DNA of 64,000 nt from Cellvibrio sp. KY-YJ-3 (GTDB lineage Bacteria; Pseudomonadota; Gammaproteobacteria; Pseudomonadales; Cellvibrionaceae). Where the stretch lies: contig NZ_CP031727.1 in NCBI RefSeq assembly GCF_008806955.1, positions 1,054,001-1,118,000 on the forward strand. Reading direction: 5' to 3'. Made by a program: the position numbers and the translations under genes. Position 1 is the first letter of the stretch. Every line of letters starts with the position of its first letter. Below the pieces are notes generated by a model. That model worked only from the letters and a program-made list of their open reading frames with translations, did not search any database and was not told the DNA's origin. Shown here in pieces: positions 8,744 to 17,175 of the stretch.

Positions 8744-10447
8744 CTAGGGCAAGGCCCGATAAACAAAATTGCGGAATTTCACTTTGCCAGTGCCCGCGGC
8801 GTAAAGCGCCGGGCGCAGGCTCATAAAGCCGTAAGCGACGTTATGGTGAAAGCCGGAGACCTCCATTTGTGTATCGTATTTGCGCCAGGTTTTGCCTTGG
8901 TCAGTACTGTAGTGGATGGTCAGTATGTGGCGATTATTGGTCACGCGCAGGCGGAATTTATTGCCGTCCGGGCGGGCGCTGTAACGCTGATCCATACCGT
9001 AGCGATGTAGCCAGAAACCCTTGGGCGCGATGCCGACACCGGCGTAGAGTTTGTCGTTGTAGAACACCATGGCACCCGCGACTGCACCTTCTTCCAACTC
9101 CAGATCCACCTCAAACTGATAGGCCTGATTGCCCTGTACAAAGGTCATGGGCGATGAGTTGCTGGGTGAAGTGCCTTTGGGGCTAAGTTCCAGATAGGGG
9201 CCCTGGGCATCGCGACCGTAGTGTAAGCGTTGGTTTTCGCTCTGGTCGCCGCGATAAAAACTCCACTGCAAGCCAAATTTGTTGCTGCTGAAATCGTCCG
9301 ACAGCGGGCTGCCGTGTTTGCTCGCCTTGCCGCCTTTGGGTTTGGGAATGGGTTCGCCCACATCAAAGCCTTTGGAGCGGAACCAGCCGTCATCCGTCCA
9401 CTCGATGGGTTCGAGCATGGTTTGGCGGCCAAGGGTGTGGAAGCCGTTTTCATAGCCGTGGTACATCATGTACCAATCGCCGGGGGTTGGGCCTTCCACC
9501 AGTGTGGCGTGGCCGCGCGACCACCATTTTTCCGCCGCGGATTCGGTGCGAATAATGGGGTTGTTGGGTGAGTTCTCCCAGGGGCCGTGTACCGATTTGG
9601 CGCGGGCCGCAATCACCATATGGCCGGTTGGTGGGCCAGCGGTGCCGCCCACGGCGGTGACCATGTAGAAGTAGTCACCGCGTTTCATCATTTTTGGCCC
9701 TTCCTGGGCGTAGCTTTCCACGTCCCACTCCTCGGGGTATTTCCAGCCGTCGTAGGTGTGTTTCATTTCTCCCACCAGGCTCAGGCCATCATCGGCCAAT
9801 TGCACATAATCGCCGTGGGAGAAAAACAAATAGCGCTTGCCGTCTTCACCCACCAAATGCCCGGGGTCGATACGGTCTGCATATTTTCGCTGCTGCTTGG
9901 CGTCGCGCGGATTCAGGTCGATAGGCGCAGACCAAGGGCCGCGAATATCATCCGCCCAGACCACATAGTTAGAGTTGTGGCCGGGCAATTTGGCGGGGAT
10001 GTACACGTAGTAGCGGCCGTTATGTTTAGTCAGCTCCGGCGCCCAAATACTGCCGATATATTGGGTCAATGCCGGGCCAATGGGCTGCCAGTTGACCAGA
10101 TCCTGGGAGTGCCAAATGGTCAGTGCGGGGTAACTTTCAAAGGTGGAGAAAACCATATAGTAGTCGTCGCCGTCTTTGAGAATACTGGGGTCGGGCCGGT
10201 CACCGGCAACAATCGGGTTGAGGTAAGTGCCATCGCCCAAGTCGCCCTGGCGCTGACCTTCGTAGGTGGTGGCCCAGGTTTGGCAGTGGCGTAAAAAGCT
10301 GTTGCCCAAGTAGTCGACGCAGTCGGCGCTCCCGGTATTCGCGTCCGCCTGGGGTTTGGTTTGTGGCGGCGTACAGCCAGCGGCGGCCAGCGCAAGTGCG
10401 CCCCAGGCCAGCAGCCGTGGTAGCTGGCGCAGTGATAGTGGTTGCAT
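8744..10447 (-). CDS. GH43 lipoprotein glycosidase (xylosidase/arabinofuranosidase-like)
   Basis: The 567-residue protein has a lipobox ending at Cys25 (ALAAAGC), so it is probably membrane-anchored. The five-bladed propeller of GH43 follows, with the likely catalytic base Asp86 in NPIVAGDRPDPS, the pKa modulator Asp194 in DRIDPGH and the acid Glu249 in YAQEGPKM. A C-terminal beta-sandwich (about residues 385-565) resembles the xylan-binding domain often found in GH43 beta-xylosidases. A beta-xylosidase or alpha-L-arabinofuranosidase is most likely; the exact linkage cannot be read from sequence. It lies downstream of a LacI-type regulator on the same strand, with AGAGGAAG before the start. 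The end of the gene is odd: the last codons are repeated in frame after the stop. Confidence 0.88.
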   Translation of the reverse strand: MQPLSLRQLPRLLAWGALALAAAGCTPPQTKPQADANTGSADCVDYLGNSFLRHCQTWATTYEGQRQGDLGDGTYLNPIVAGDRPDPSILKDGDDYYMVFSTFESYPALTIWHSQDLVNWQPIGPALTQYIGSIWAPELTKHNGRYYVYIPAKLPGHNSNYVVWADDIRGPWSAPIDLNPRDAKQQRKYADRIDPGHLVGEDGKRYLFFSHGDYVQLADDGLSLVGEMKHTYDGWKYPEEWDVESYAQEGPKMMKRGDYFYMVTAVGGTAGPPTGHMVIAARAKSVHGPWENSPNNPIIRTESAAEKWWSRGHATLVEGPTPGDWYMMYHGYENGFHTLGRQTMLEPIEWTDDGWFRSKGFDVGEPIPKPKGGKASKHGSPLSDDFSSNKFGLQWSFYRGDQSENQRLHYGRDAQGPYLELSPKGTSPSNSSPMTFVQGNQAYQFEVDLELEEGAVAGAMVFYNDKLYAGVGIAPKGFWLHRYGMDQRYSARPDGNKFRLRVTNNRHILTIHYSTDQGKTWRKYDTQMEVSGFHHNVAYGFMSLRPALYAAGTGKVKFRNFVYRALP

Positions 10448-10576
10448 GTTTCTTCCTCTGTTGAATCGTTTGGTTTTATTGATTCATTTTGTTGTTGTGG
10501 TTGATGTCATTGCCGAGAAAACTATTTGCACCAATTTGCACTACATAGCTGCGCCCGCCGCCTGCTACCGAGATGG

Positions 10577-11599
10577 TTAATCCATATTGCGCGGTACCAG
10601 CGTCATGCTGGCGATATGCCGTGCCGGTGGGCTATCACTGTTATTAATTAACTGTTCCATTTCGCTAAACGCCTGTTCGATCATAAAGGCATAGTCCTGA
10701 CGCACCGAGCACACCGGATTGCGTAAAAAGTCGAGCATGCTGTGATCGTCAAAGGTCGCCAGCACCATGTTTTCTGGCGCGCCGCCCAAGCGCTGTTTCA
10801 GGGCTTGCATCGCGCCTTCAAATAGCGGGATGGATGAACACACCAGTACCTTGGGCAGTGGTTGGCCACTGTCGATCAGCTCACCCATGGCCTGTTCGCC
10901 CTCGTGGAAATCATTGTGCGGGACCTGTACTTCACGGCGCTGGCTGGTGCTCAGGCCCAAGTCATCCAATGCCGCATTCAAACCGACCAGGCGCTGGCTA
11001 ATGGACGGCATACCGCTGTTGCCCGCAAACAATAAAAAGTCCGGCTGCAAATCGCCGCGCTGTACACAAAAAGCGTGCAGGCGCTGCGCCAGTTGGTAGC
11101 CGCTCTGCCGGTTGTCCGTCACCACCACCGCGTAATCGTTGCCGCCAAAGTCGCGGTCCAGCAATACCAGCCGCTGTTTTAATTGCGCTGCTGCCAGCGC
11201 TGGCATATTTGCATTGGCGGGTACCAGGAACAGGCCATCCACATTGCGCTCGCGGAATTGTTTGATCAGCTCCTGCTGGGTGTCCGGGTTGTCGTAACAG
11301 CAGGAAATCCATAGCTGTAAACCCGCTTTACGGCAGCGAATTTCCAGCAACTCCGCCAATTGGGCAAAAAAGTGGTTGGATAAACGCGGAATAATCAATG
11401 CCAGTGCATCGCTGCGTTGCAACCGCAAACTGCGTGCTACATGGTTGATTTCATAACCATGCAGCTCCGTATATTCGCGCACCCGCGCCTCGGTTTTGGC
11501 GCTGATACGATACTGTCGTGCCTTGCCCAGCAGCACCAAACGCACCGTGGTAATGGACAGCCCCAGCTCATCGGCGATTGCCTCAATTGTCTTGGCCAT
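10577..11599 (-). CDS. LacI family transcriptional regulator
   Basis: This 340-residue repressor has an N-terminal LacI-type helix-turn-helix (TIEAIADELGLSITTVRLVL) and a hinge, then a periplasmic-binding-protein-like sugar sensor domain. The sensor resembles the Cra/ScrR branch (LQLWISCCYDNPDTQQELI). GGGAAC lies upstream of the start. It sits between the GH43 gene, which it may share a transcript with, and a divergent carboxylesterase gene. Two near-palindromic sequences of the same type lie in the divergent promoter region and are candidate operators. The inducer is probably a sugar set free by the neighbouring enzymes. Confidence 0.9.
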   Translation of the reverse strand: MAKTIEAIADELGLSITTVRLVLLGKARQYRISAKTEARVREYTELHGYEINHVARSLRLQRSDALALIIPRLSNHFFAQLAELLEIRCRKAGLQLWISCCYDNPDTQQELIKQFRERNVDGLFLVPANANMPALAAAQLKQRLVLLDRDFGGNDYAVVVTDNRQSGYQLAQRLHAFCVQRGDLQPDFLLFAGNSGMPSISQRLVGLNAALDDLGLSTSQRREVQVPHNDFHEGEQAMGELIDSGQPLPKVLVCSSIPLFEGAMQALKQRLGGAPENMVLATFDDHSMLDFLRNPVCSVRQDYAFMIEQAFSEMEQLINNSDSPPARHIASMTLVPRNMD

Positions 11600-11637
11600 G
11601 CGTTCCCAAATCCTCAGTTATTATTAAATTAGCCTTT

Positions 11638-11653
11638 GCTAACTCGAATTTGC
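11638..11653. promoter_or_regulatory. Candidate LacI-type operator 1
   Basis: The sequence GCTAACTCGAATTTGC is palindromic at 12 of 16 positions and shares the GCTAAYTCGAAT core with a better copy 76 bp downstream. It lies 39 bp upstream of the lacI-type start codon, where it could mediate autoregulation. Confidence 0.45.
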
Positions 11654-11713
11654 AAGTAATAAATGACAAATATCGCAACTTGTATTCAAAACTACCCTAT
11701 GCTAGTTTTTTGC

Positions 11714-11729
11714 GCTAATTCGAATAAGC
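11714..11729. promoter_or_regulatory. Candidate LacI-type operator 2
   Basis: The sequence GCTAATTCGAATAAGC is a palindrome with one mismatched pair and a central CG, as usual for LacI-family operators. A possible -10 box (TATGCT, 11698-11703) lies just upstream, so a bound repressor would block the esterase promoter. Its place also supports starting the esterase at 11747 rather than 11663. Confidence 0.55.
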
Positions 11730-11746
11730 CACAGGCGATAACCCAG

Positions 11747-13411
11747 ATGAACAATAACAAGACCCCGCAGCCAACACACGTCAAGAATGCTCAAGAAAAC
11801 AGCTCTGTGATTGATCGCCGCCAATTGCTCAAAGCCGGGGCTTTAGGTTCGCTGCTACTGGCAGGCAGCGCCAGCCGCGTCTATGGCGCCAGCGATGAAT
11901 ACCCCATCGCCACTACTCGCAGCGGCAAAATTCGCGGCAACAGCCAGCAGGGCATTAAGGTGTTTCGTGGTATTCCCTACGGCGGTGATACCGCCAAAAC
12001 CCGGTTTGCCCCCGCGTCACCCGAGTTGCCCTGGGAGGGAGTGCGCGACGCGCTGGACTACGGCGCTGCAGCGCCCCAGCGCGGCAACGAGGAGGCGATG
12101 TCGGAAGATTGCCTGTTCCTGAATGTCTGGACTCCCGCCCTGCGCGATGGCAAGCCCCGGCCCATATTGTTTTACATCCACGGTGGCGGTTATGACACCG
12201 GTTCCGGCGCCAGTGGTTTGTACGATGGCACCAATCTCTGCCTGCGTGGTGACGTGGTGGTAATCACCGTCAACCATCGCCTCAACGCCTTTGGCTATTG
12301 GTATTTGGCGCAATTGGAGGAACGCGGGCTGGGCAGCCGTGAATTTGCCGCCTCGGGCAATGTCGGCCAGCTGGATTTGATTCAGGCGCTGCAGTGGGTC
12401 AAGCAACATGCAGCTGAGTTCGGGGGCGATGCCAACAACATCACCCTGTTTGGCCAATCGGGCGGCGGCGCTAAAATCGCCAGTTTGATGGCAACCCCCG
12501 CCGCCGCAGGCTTGTTTCACCGCGCCTTCACCATGAGTGGCCAGCAAGTGACGGCCGCTGGCCCGCGCGCTGCCACCCAGCGTGCACAGCTATTGTTGGA
12601 CACACTCAAGCTATCGCCCGGTCAATTGGCCCGACTGAAAACCTTGCCGATGGAGGACATAATCGCCGCAACGCAGCACACTAAAGACCCGTCGCGCATT
12701 GAAAATAATCGCCTCTACTTTGGCCCGGTGTTGGACAACCATGTACTGCACCAACACCCCTTTTACCCGCAAGCGCCCGCCCAATCGCGCCATATCCCCA
12801 TGGTGATTGGCAATACCAAAGACGAAACCCGCGCCTTTCTCGGCGGCGATCCCAAAAACCACAACCTGACCTGGCAGGAACTGCCCGTAAGGTTGGAAGT
12901 CAGCCAATATTCCGATGTAAACCCGCAGGTGGTAATCGACACCTATCGCCAGCTTTACCCGCAGTACACGCCCTCGCAGGTATTTTTTGCTGCCACTACC
13001 GCCGGCCGCTCCTGGCCCGGAGCGATCCAGGAAGCCGAAGCCCGCGCGCGTCAGGGCGCACCGGCCTATGTTTATCAATTCGATTGGGGTTCACCGCTCG
13101 ACGACGGCAAATGGGGTGCGTTTCACTCGATTGATATCGCCATGGTGTTCGACACCATCCATCACCCACAGGCGCGCACCGGTCACTCGCCTGCCGCGCA
13201 AAAGGTGGCCGATCAACTGAGCGAGGCGCTGATCGCCTTCGCCAACACCGGCAACCCCAGCCACAAAGGCATCCCGCGCTGGAAGCCTTACAGTTTGGAA
13301 AAGCGCGAAACCTTGGTGATCAACGAAACCTCGCAATTAGTTAACGACCCGCGCGGCGGCGAGCGAAAACTCTACGCGCAAGTACCTTTTGTACAGCGGG
13401 GGACTTTTTAA
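11747..13411 (+). CDS. Tat-exported type-B carboxylesterase
   Basis: The 554-residue alpha/beta hydrolase belongs to the carboxylesterase type-B family. The nucleophile is Ser238 in GQSGGGAKIA, the acid is the Glu in NTKDETRAFLG and the His lies in WGAFHSIDIAMVF. The oxyanion segment YIHGGGYDTGSG and the early EDCLFLNVWTP motif are also typical. The N-terminus DRRQLLKAGALGSLLLAG is a twin-arginine signal, so the enzyme is exported folded. I chose the ATG at 11747; the one at 11663 would place 28 extra residues before the signal and overlap a candidate operator. The neighbouring GH43 gene suggests an esterase acting on acylated hemicellulose, such as acetyl or feruloyl esters. That is inference. 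Confidence 0.87.
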   Translation: MNNNKTPQPTHVKNAQENSSVIDRRQLLKAGALGSLLLAGSASRVYGASDEYPIATTRSGKIRGNSQQGIKVFRGIPYGGDTAKTRFAPASPELPWEGVRDALDYGAAAPQRGNEEAMSEDCLFLNVWTPALRDGKPRPILFYIHGGGYDTGSGASGLYDGTNLCLRGDVVVITVNHRLNAFGYWYLAQLEERGLGSREFAASGNVGQLDLIQALQWVKQHAAEFGGDANNITLFGQSGGGAKIASLMATPAAAGLFHRAFTMSGQQVTAAGPRAATQRAQLLLDTLKLSPGQLARLKTLPMEDIIAATQHTKDPSRIENNRLYFGPVLDNHVLHQHPFYPQAPAQSRHIPMVIGNTKDETRAFLGGDPKNHNLTWQELPVRLEVSQYSDVNPQVVIDTYRQLYPQYTPSQVFFAATTAGRSWPGAIQEAEARARQGAPAYVYQFDWGSPLDDGKWGAFHSIDIAMVFDTIHHPQARTGHSPAAQKVADQLSEALIAFANTGNPSHKGIPRWKPYSLEKRETLVINETSQLVNDPRGGERKLYAQVPFVQRGTF

Positions 13412-13531
13412 GTGAGGGGTTTTCTTATAGTCAATTGACATATTTGCCGGTTGGATAAATATTATGCACAGCTGTTAAAGCTCCTTTAACAGCGGCTTGC
13501 CCATATAATAATTTCTAACGAGGTCTCAAAC

Positions 13532-14167
13532 ATGCAATACCCCACCATCCTGAAATCCTTGCTGGTCTTGTCCGGCATTGTTCTGCTGCCTTTAGCTTCT
13601 CAGGCACAAGAACTTAACCCCAACTATTTTTATCTCATCAAAGGTGAGCTGATTAGCCGTAGCATTTCACTCGGCGACCCCACCAATTGGAGCACCGGCA
13701 TAACAGGGCGTGAGGGCAAATCGGCAGGTGGCAAAGTCGAGGTGGCGCCCACCAGTTTTAAAGGTGAAGGTGATGCGATTCAAATCACCTGGGCACCGCG
13801 CAAAAAAATGCAGGGTAATTTTGCGCTCTACGGCAACCCGATTGATTTATCCAAATTCAAAGACTCCGCCTCACTCACCATCGATATGCGGGTGGACGTA
13901 AAACCCGATAAAAACGTCAACATCGGCCTGGACTGCGGTTACCCCTGCCGCGCCGACTTACCCATCAACAAACTCATTAAAAGCATGCCCAAAGGTGAAT
14001 GGTTCAGCCTGCCCCTACCGCTCAACTGCTTCAAAAGCGACAACTTCGACCTAAGCAAAATCAACGGCCCTTTCAGTATCGCCACCGACGGCAAATTCAC
14101 GGTGAGCATCACCAATATCCGCCTGGAAAAATTGCCCGAGGGTGAGAAGGGGTGTGTGGAGGAGTAA
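13532..14167 (+). CDS. Secreted stand-alone ExoP_C-like (galactose-binding-fold) protein
   Basis: This 211-residue protein has a Sec signal peptide (cleavage near SQAQ, residue 25). The rest resembles the C-terminal ExoP-type domain found at the end of GH3 glucan glucohydrolases: NWSTGITGREG, the SLTIDMRVD strand, GLDCGYPC, PLPLNCF and PFSIATDGKFTVSITNIRL. In those enzymes the domain has a galactose-binding-like fold. Here it stands alone, with no catalytic domain. Two Cys pairs could form disulfides. GAGG lies 9 bases before the start. It may be a carbohydrate-binding accessory protein. The similarity is from memory of the family pattern, not from a search. Confidence 0.65.
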   Translation: MQYPTILKSLLVLSGIVLLPLASQAQELNPNYFYLIKGELISRSISLGDPTNWSTGITGREGKSAGGKVEVAPTSFKGEGDAIQITWAPRKKMQGNFALYGNPIDLSKFKDSASLTIDMRVDVKPDKNVNIGLDCGYPCRADLPINKLIKSMPKGEWFSLPLPLNCFKSDNFDLSKINGPFSIATDGKFTVSITNIRLEKLPEGEKGCVEE

Positions 14168-14210
14168 ACACCTTCCAAAGTATTTCCACCAGCTAAAAGT
14201 TTTATCACTC

Positions 14211-14246
14211 GGGGGGAGCGGATTTGCCGCTCCCCCACGTCCTATT
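14211..14246 (+). promoter_or_regulatory. Candidate ECF sigma promoter 1 (upstream of the sigma gene)
   Basis: GCGGATTT (14218-14225) and CGTCCTATT (14238-14246) are 20 bases apart start to start. The same pair recurs before the first GH49 gene and before the second TonB receptor gene. The form resembles FecI-type promoters, with a GGA-rich -35 and a CGTCC -10. This copy also holds a perfect 10-bp inverted repeat (14212-14221 with 14227-14236) around ATTTG. It would allow the sigma factor to activate its own gene. Confidence 0.6.
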
Positions 14247-14397
14247 TGCAGACAGGTTGATATGTCTGCGTAAATCAACCGGTTCAGCCCTCTGCATTGC
14301 TAGCTACACTGGAGTGACGGGCTGCATAGAATAATCATGCGCAGCAGGTTCAAGGGGTGAGTTACTTTGTCCAGTTCTTATCGGGCGGGCATGGCAG

Positions 14398-14925
14398 TTG
14401 GGCAGCCATAACCACAGCCAGCAACGGCTGTTAGTGGATGTATACCGCCAGTATCGGCGGGAGCTGTGTGCTTACATAACCGGCAAGTTTGGCGTGGATG
14501 CCAGTGATGCCGAAGATATAGTGCAGTCTGCTTTTGCAAATTTTGCGGAGCTGGAGGGTGCGCCGCTGGTTGAAAATCCGCGTGCGTTTCTGTATCGCGC
14601 CTGCAGCAACATCGCCATAGATCAAAAACGCCACGGCAAGGTGCGGCAGGGTTATAGCGAGACGGTGTTGCATACCGAGGAAGAGGCGAGCGATGCCACA
14701 GGGCCGGAGCGCACAAATGAATCGCGTCAGCGATTGGGAATTCTGGCCCAGGTGATGTGGGCTATGCCCGGGCGGCGACGCCAGTTATTAATGATGAGCC
14801 GGTTTGATGGCTTGTCCTATGCGGAAATTGCCCGGCAGGTGGGCTTATCTGAAACCGTAGTCCGTAAACATATCGCCAAAGCGATAGATGATTGTCATAA
14901 AGCCCTCAAAGCATGTGGCGAATAG
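14398..14925 (+). CDS. FecI-type ECF RNA polymerase sigma factor
   Basis: The 175-residue protein has the two ECF sigma domains: region 2 (LCAYITGKFGVDASDAEDIVQ, about residues 22-42, plus RAFLYRACSNIAIDQKR) and region 4 (DGLSYAEIARQVGLSETVVRKHIAKAI, about residues 137-163). It is of the FecI group that works with FecR and a TonB transducer. The start is uncertain: TTG at 14398 gives the full domain but has a weak ribosome site, and GTG at 14434 is an alternative. fecR follows after 24 bases. A candidate promoter for the sigma factor itself lies 150 bases upstream. Confidence 0.92.
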   Translation: MGSHNHSQQRLLVDVYRQYRRELCAYITGKFGVDASDAEDIVQSAFANFAELEGAPLVENPRAFLYRACSNIAIDQKRHGKVRQGYSETVLHTEEEASDATGPERTNESRQRLGILAQVMWAMPGRRRQLLMMSRFDGLSYAEIARQVGLSETVVRKHIAKAIDDCHKALKACGE

Positions 14926-14949
14926 CATGGAACGACAAGAAGTGAACCT

Positions 14950-15972
14950 ATGAAGCCAAATAAATCACCGCAAATTGACAGCGCTATCCAGGCGCAGGCG
15001 CGCGACTGGTTGGTGTTGTTAAATTCTGGCGCCGTGAGCGAGCAGCAGCGCGAAGCGTTTGGGCGCTGGATGGCGGCATCGGAAGCTCACGAGCAGGCCT
15101 TTGCCGAATACGAACAAACCTGGCAGCAGCTGGGGCAATTGGCACCGGGTACCCGTGCAGAATTGCGCAATTCCGTAGCCGATTTACCCGCTGCAGGCTG
15201 GCGCGCGCAATGGAATCAGTGGTTGCAATGGAGTGGTCGCTCCTGGCAGGCCGCTGCGTTGGCCAGTGTATTACTGCTCGGGGTGTGGGTGGTGTTGGAT
15301 GGGCGCGAGGCAAATCCCGTTATCAGTCATTACCAAACTGCGGTGGCACAGCTGCAAACCATCACCTTGCCCGATGGCAGCCAGCTTACCTTGGCCGCCA
15401 AAACACGCATCAATGCTTGGCAAACGGAGGGTGAGCGCCATGTGGAATTGCTTGCCGGACAGGCGTTTTTTGATATCGCCAAAAATCCACAACAACCGTT
15501 TTACGTCAGTGTGGGCGGCACTCGCGTTCGGGTTGTGGGTACCCGCTTTGATGTAAATAAATTCAACGGACAAGTGCGCGTGAGTGTGGAAGAGGGCATT
15601 GTCAGTGTGAGCGCGCTGGCGCTGGATGCGGGCAGTACAGCACCGGCGGTGGTATTAACTGCGGGCAATACGGTGACCCAATTGGCAGACGGTGTTTTAT
15701 CGGCGGTTGGCACTATAGACCCTACCGCTGCCGCGCTCTGGCGCAGCGGGCGGCTGGTGTACAACAACGCCACCTTGGTCGAAGTCATTAGTGATGTGAA
15801 TCGTTATTACGATGGCGAAATTATTGTGCATGACGCGCTCAAAAACGAACGCATTACTATGGCACTGACAACGGCGGAGGTAAATCAATTGCCCGCTGTG
15901 CTCGCACAAATCCTGCCAATTCGCGTGCAGCAGGCCGCGGACAAACGTGTGTATTTATTTCCTGCACACTAA
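14950..15972 (+). CDS. FecR-type anti-sigma factor / signal transducer
   Basis: The 340-residue protein has an N-terminal cytoplasmic DUF4880 domain (ARDWLVLLNSGAVSEQQREAF), one membrane segment (about residues 97-115, AAALASVLLLGVWVVL), the periplasmic FecR domain (LPDGSQLTLAAKTRINAW through TRFDVNKFNGQVRVSVEEG) and a C-terminal STN-like segment. In the known scheme FecR holds the sigma factor until the N-terminal domain of a loaded TonB receptor touches its periplasmic part. The receptor at 24943-27990 has such a domain and is the obvious partner. The stop codon overlaps the end of the convergent gene by 4 bases. Confidence 0.93.
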   Translation: MKPNKSPQIDSAIQAQARDWLVLLNSGAVSEQQREAFGRWMAASEAHEQAFAEYEQTWQQLGQLAPGTRAELRNSVADLPAAGWRAQWNQWLQWSGRSWQAAALASVLLLGVWVVLDGREANPVISHYQTAVAQLQTITLPDGSQLTLAAKTRINAWQTEGERHVELLAGQAFFDIAKNPQQPFYVSVGGTRVRVVGTRFDVNKFNGQVRVSVEEGIVSVSALALDAGSTAPAVVLTAGNTVTQLADGVLSAVGTIDPTAAALWRSGRLVYNNATLVEVISDVNRYYDGEIIVHDALKNERITMALTTAEVNQLPAVLAQILPIRVQQAADKRVYLFPAH

Positions 15973-16904
15973 TTCGTCCTGTCATCCAGTTGTTTTTGTT
16001 TGTCGCTGTGGTCGGGATGGGGTGGGTTGCTGTCCTCACTGAAGGCTTGATACCAATCGGGATTGTTTTCTACCAATGCCCGTGCATTTACGCCATCAAT
16101 ATCCAGATAAAAAACACGCCTCGGTGCTGCCTCCAGTTGGCGCAGTGCTTCAACAATTCGTTGGTGGCTGTAAAAATAGCGATCAAATTCGCCTGTTTTC
16201 TGCAGTTGGCCTAAACCGCGCTCAATTCGTTCGGCGAGTGAGTGATTGCCGGCGCCCACATAAAAATACAAATCCGCGTGATAGACCAACAAAATATTTT
16301 TTTCTACGGCCAGTGTCGGGTCGTTAAGAATATTCAATTCGTGCCATGCCTCAACCACCCCGCGCGGGTAATAGTCAAAGCGTTCGGCTTTTAACATTTT
16401 TACCAATAGATTGGCATCCATGGCGGTGGCAACCTTCAGGCCATTGCTGCGCAAAATATGGGTGTCTGGCCAGTGCGCACCTTGTCCTGCAACCAGTTGT
16501 TGTAAATCCTCAAGGCTTTCAATTTGATCGAAATGCATTTGATCCTGTTTGCGGATAATAAAAACCCGCATGCCTAGCAGACCTTTAAACAGTGGAATGC
16601 TAATCGGCATGAGTGCTTGGTTGCGGTTTTTATCGGCCATTGACCACGCCACACTGTTGGGCAAGTTATTGAGATTGGCGAGCATGCGCGCTTGATACTG
16701 ATTGGATTCAACATGACGCAGATGAATAATTTCGTCCGCCCCTTGGCTGGCGGTTAAGGCTTTCTGCAATAGATCGGCACAGTAATTTCCCGAGAACTCG
16801 GAGCGAGTGGATAGCGCGGTAATAGTTATCACGGTCTCAGCCGATGCCAGTGGTAGCAGCAAGGCAAGACTCAAATGCAACAATAAGGCGGGTCGCGAGC
16901 GCAT
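15969..16904 (-). CDS. Periplasmic substrate-binding-like protein (type 2 PBP fold), orphan
   Basis: This 311-residue protein has a clear signal peptide (LLLPLASA, cleavage near residue 22) and resembles the family 3 solute-binding proteins. Visible segments are VFIIRKQDQMHFDQIESLEDL, the RSNGLKVATAMDANLLVKML lobe and GLGQLQKTGEFDRYF near the end. No ABC permease, ATPase, kinase or cyclase domain is attached or nearby, so transport is unlikely. Such free-standing proteins are frequent in Shewanella- and Cellvibrio-like genomes with unknown ligands. It is convergent with fecR and divergent from the GH49 operon. Its promoter would share the region that holds the candidate ECF site. Confidence 0.7.
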   Translation of the reverse strand: MRSRPALLLHLSLALLLPLASAETVITITALSTRSEFSGNYCADLLQKALTASQGADEIIHLRHVESNQYQARMLANLNNLPNSVAWSMADKNRNQALMPISIPLFKGLLGMRVFIIRKQDQMHFDQIESLEDLQQLVAGQGAHWPDTHILRSNGLKVATAMDANLLVKMLKAERFDYYPRGVVEAWHELNILNDPTLAVEKNILLVYHADLYFYVGAGNHSLAERIERGLGQLQKTGEFDRYFYSHQRIVEALRQLEAAPRRVFYLDIDGVNARALVENNPDWYQAFSEDSNPPHPDHSDKQKQLDDRTN

Positions 16905-17070
16905 AAATTATCCACAGCATAGAGGTGTTATTTTAAAAAAATCCTCTTTGGCAGAATTGAGACGAACCAAAACAAAAATCCGTTCCCACCTGTGAATTAT
17001 TTTTATCGCGATTTTTTATCGCTATGTGTTAACACTGCACCCAAGTTGATCGGATTATTTTATTGCTTAG

Positions 17071-17102
17071 GGGGGCGGATTTTATGCGTAACACGTCCTA
17101 TT
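17071..17102 (+). promoter_or_regulatory. Candidate ECF sigma promoter 2 (upstream of the first GH49 gene)
   Basis: GCGGATTT (17075-17082) and CGTCCTATT (17094-17102) are 19 bases apart start to start, matching the sequences before the sigma gene and the second receptor gene. The ATG of the GH49 gene lies 74 bases downstream. Confidence 0.6.
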
Positions 17103-17175
17103 GATGAACAACTGCATTGCTGGATTTGCAAAAAATGCAGCAGTCATTCATTTCACAATAACAATAGGTAGTGTT

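Noticed and set aside
10448-10576. Operator for the LacI-type regulator before GH43
   Set aside because: A loose TGAATC/GATTCA repeat is present, but its spacing and sequence do not match the better candidates at 11638 and 11714.
14212-14236. Hairpin as the terminator of the ExoP_C-like gene
   Set aside because: There is no T run after it, and it coincides with the shared promoter element, so I list it as regulatory.
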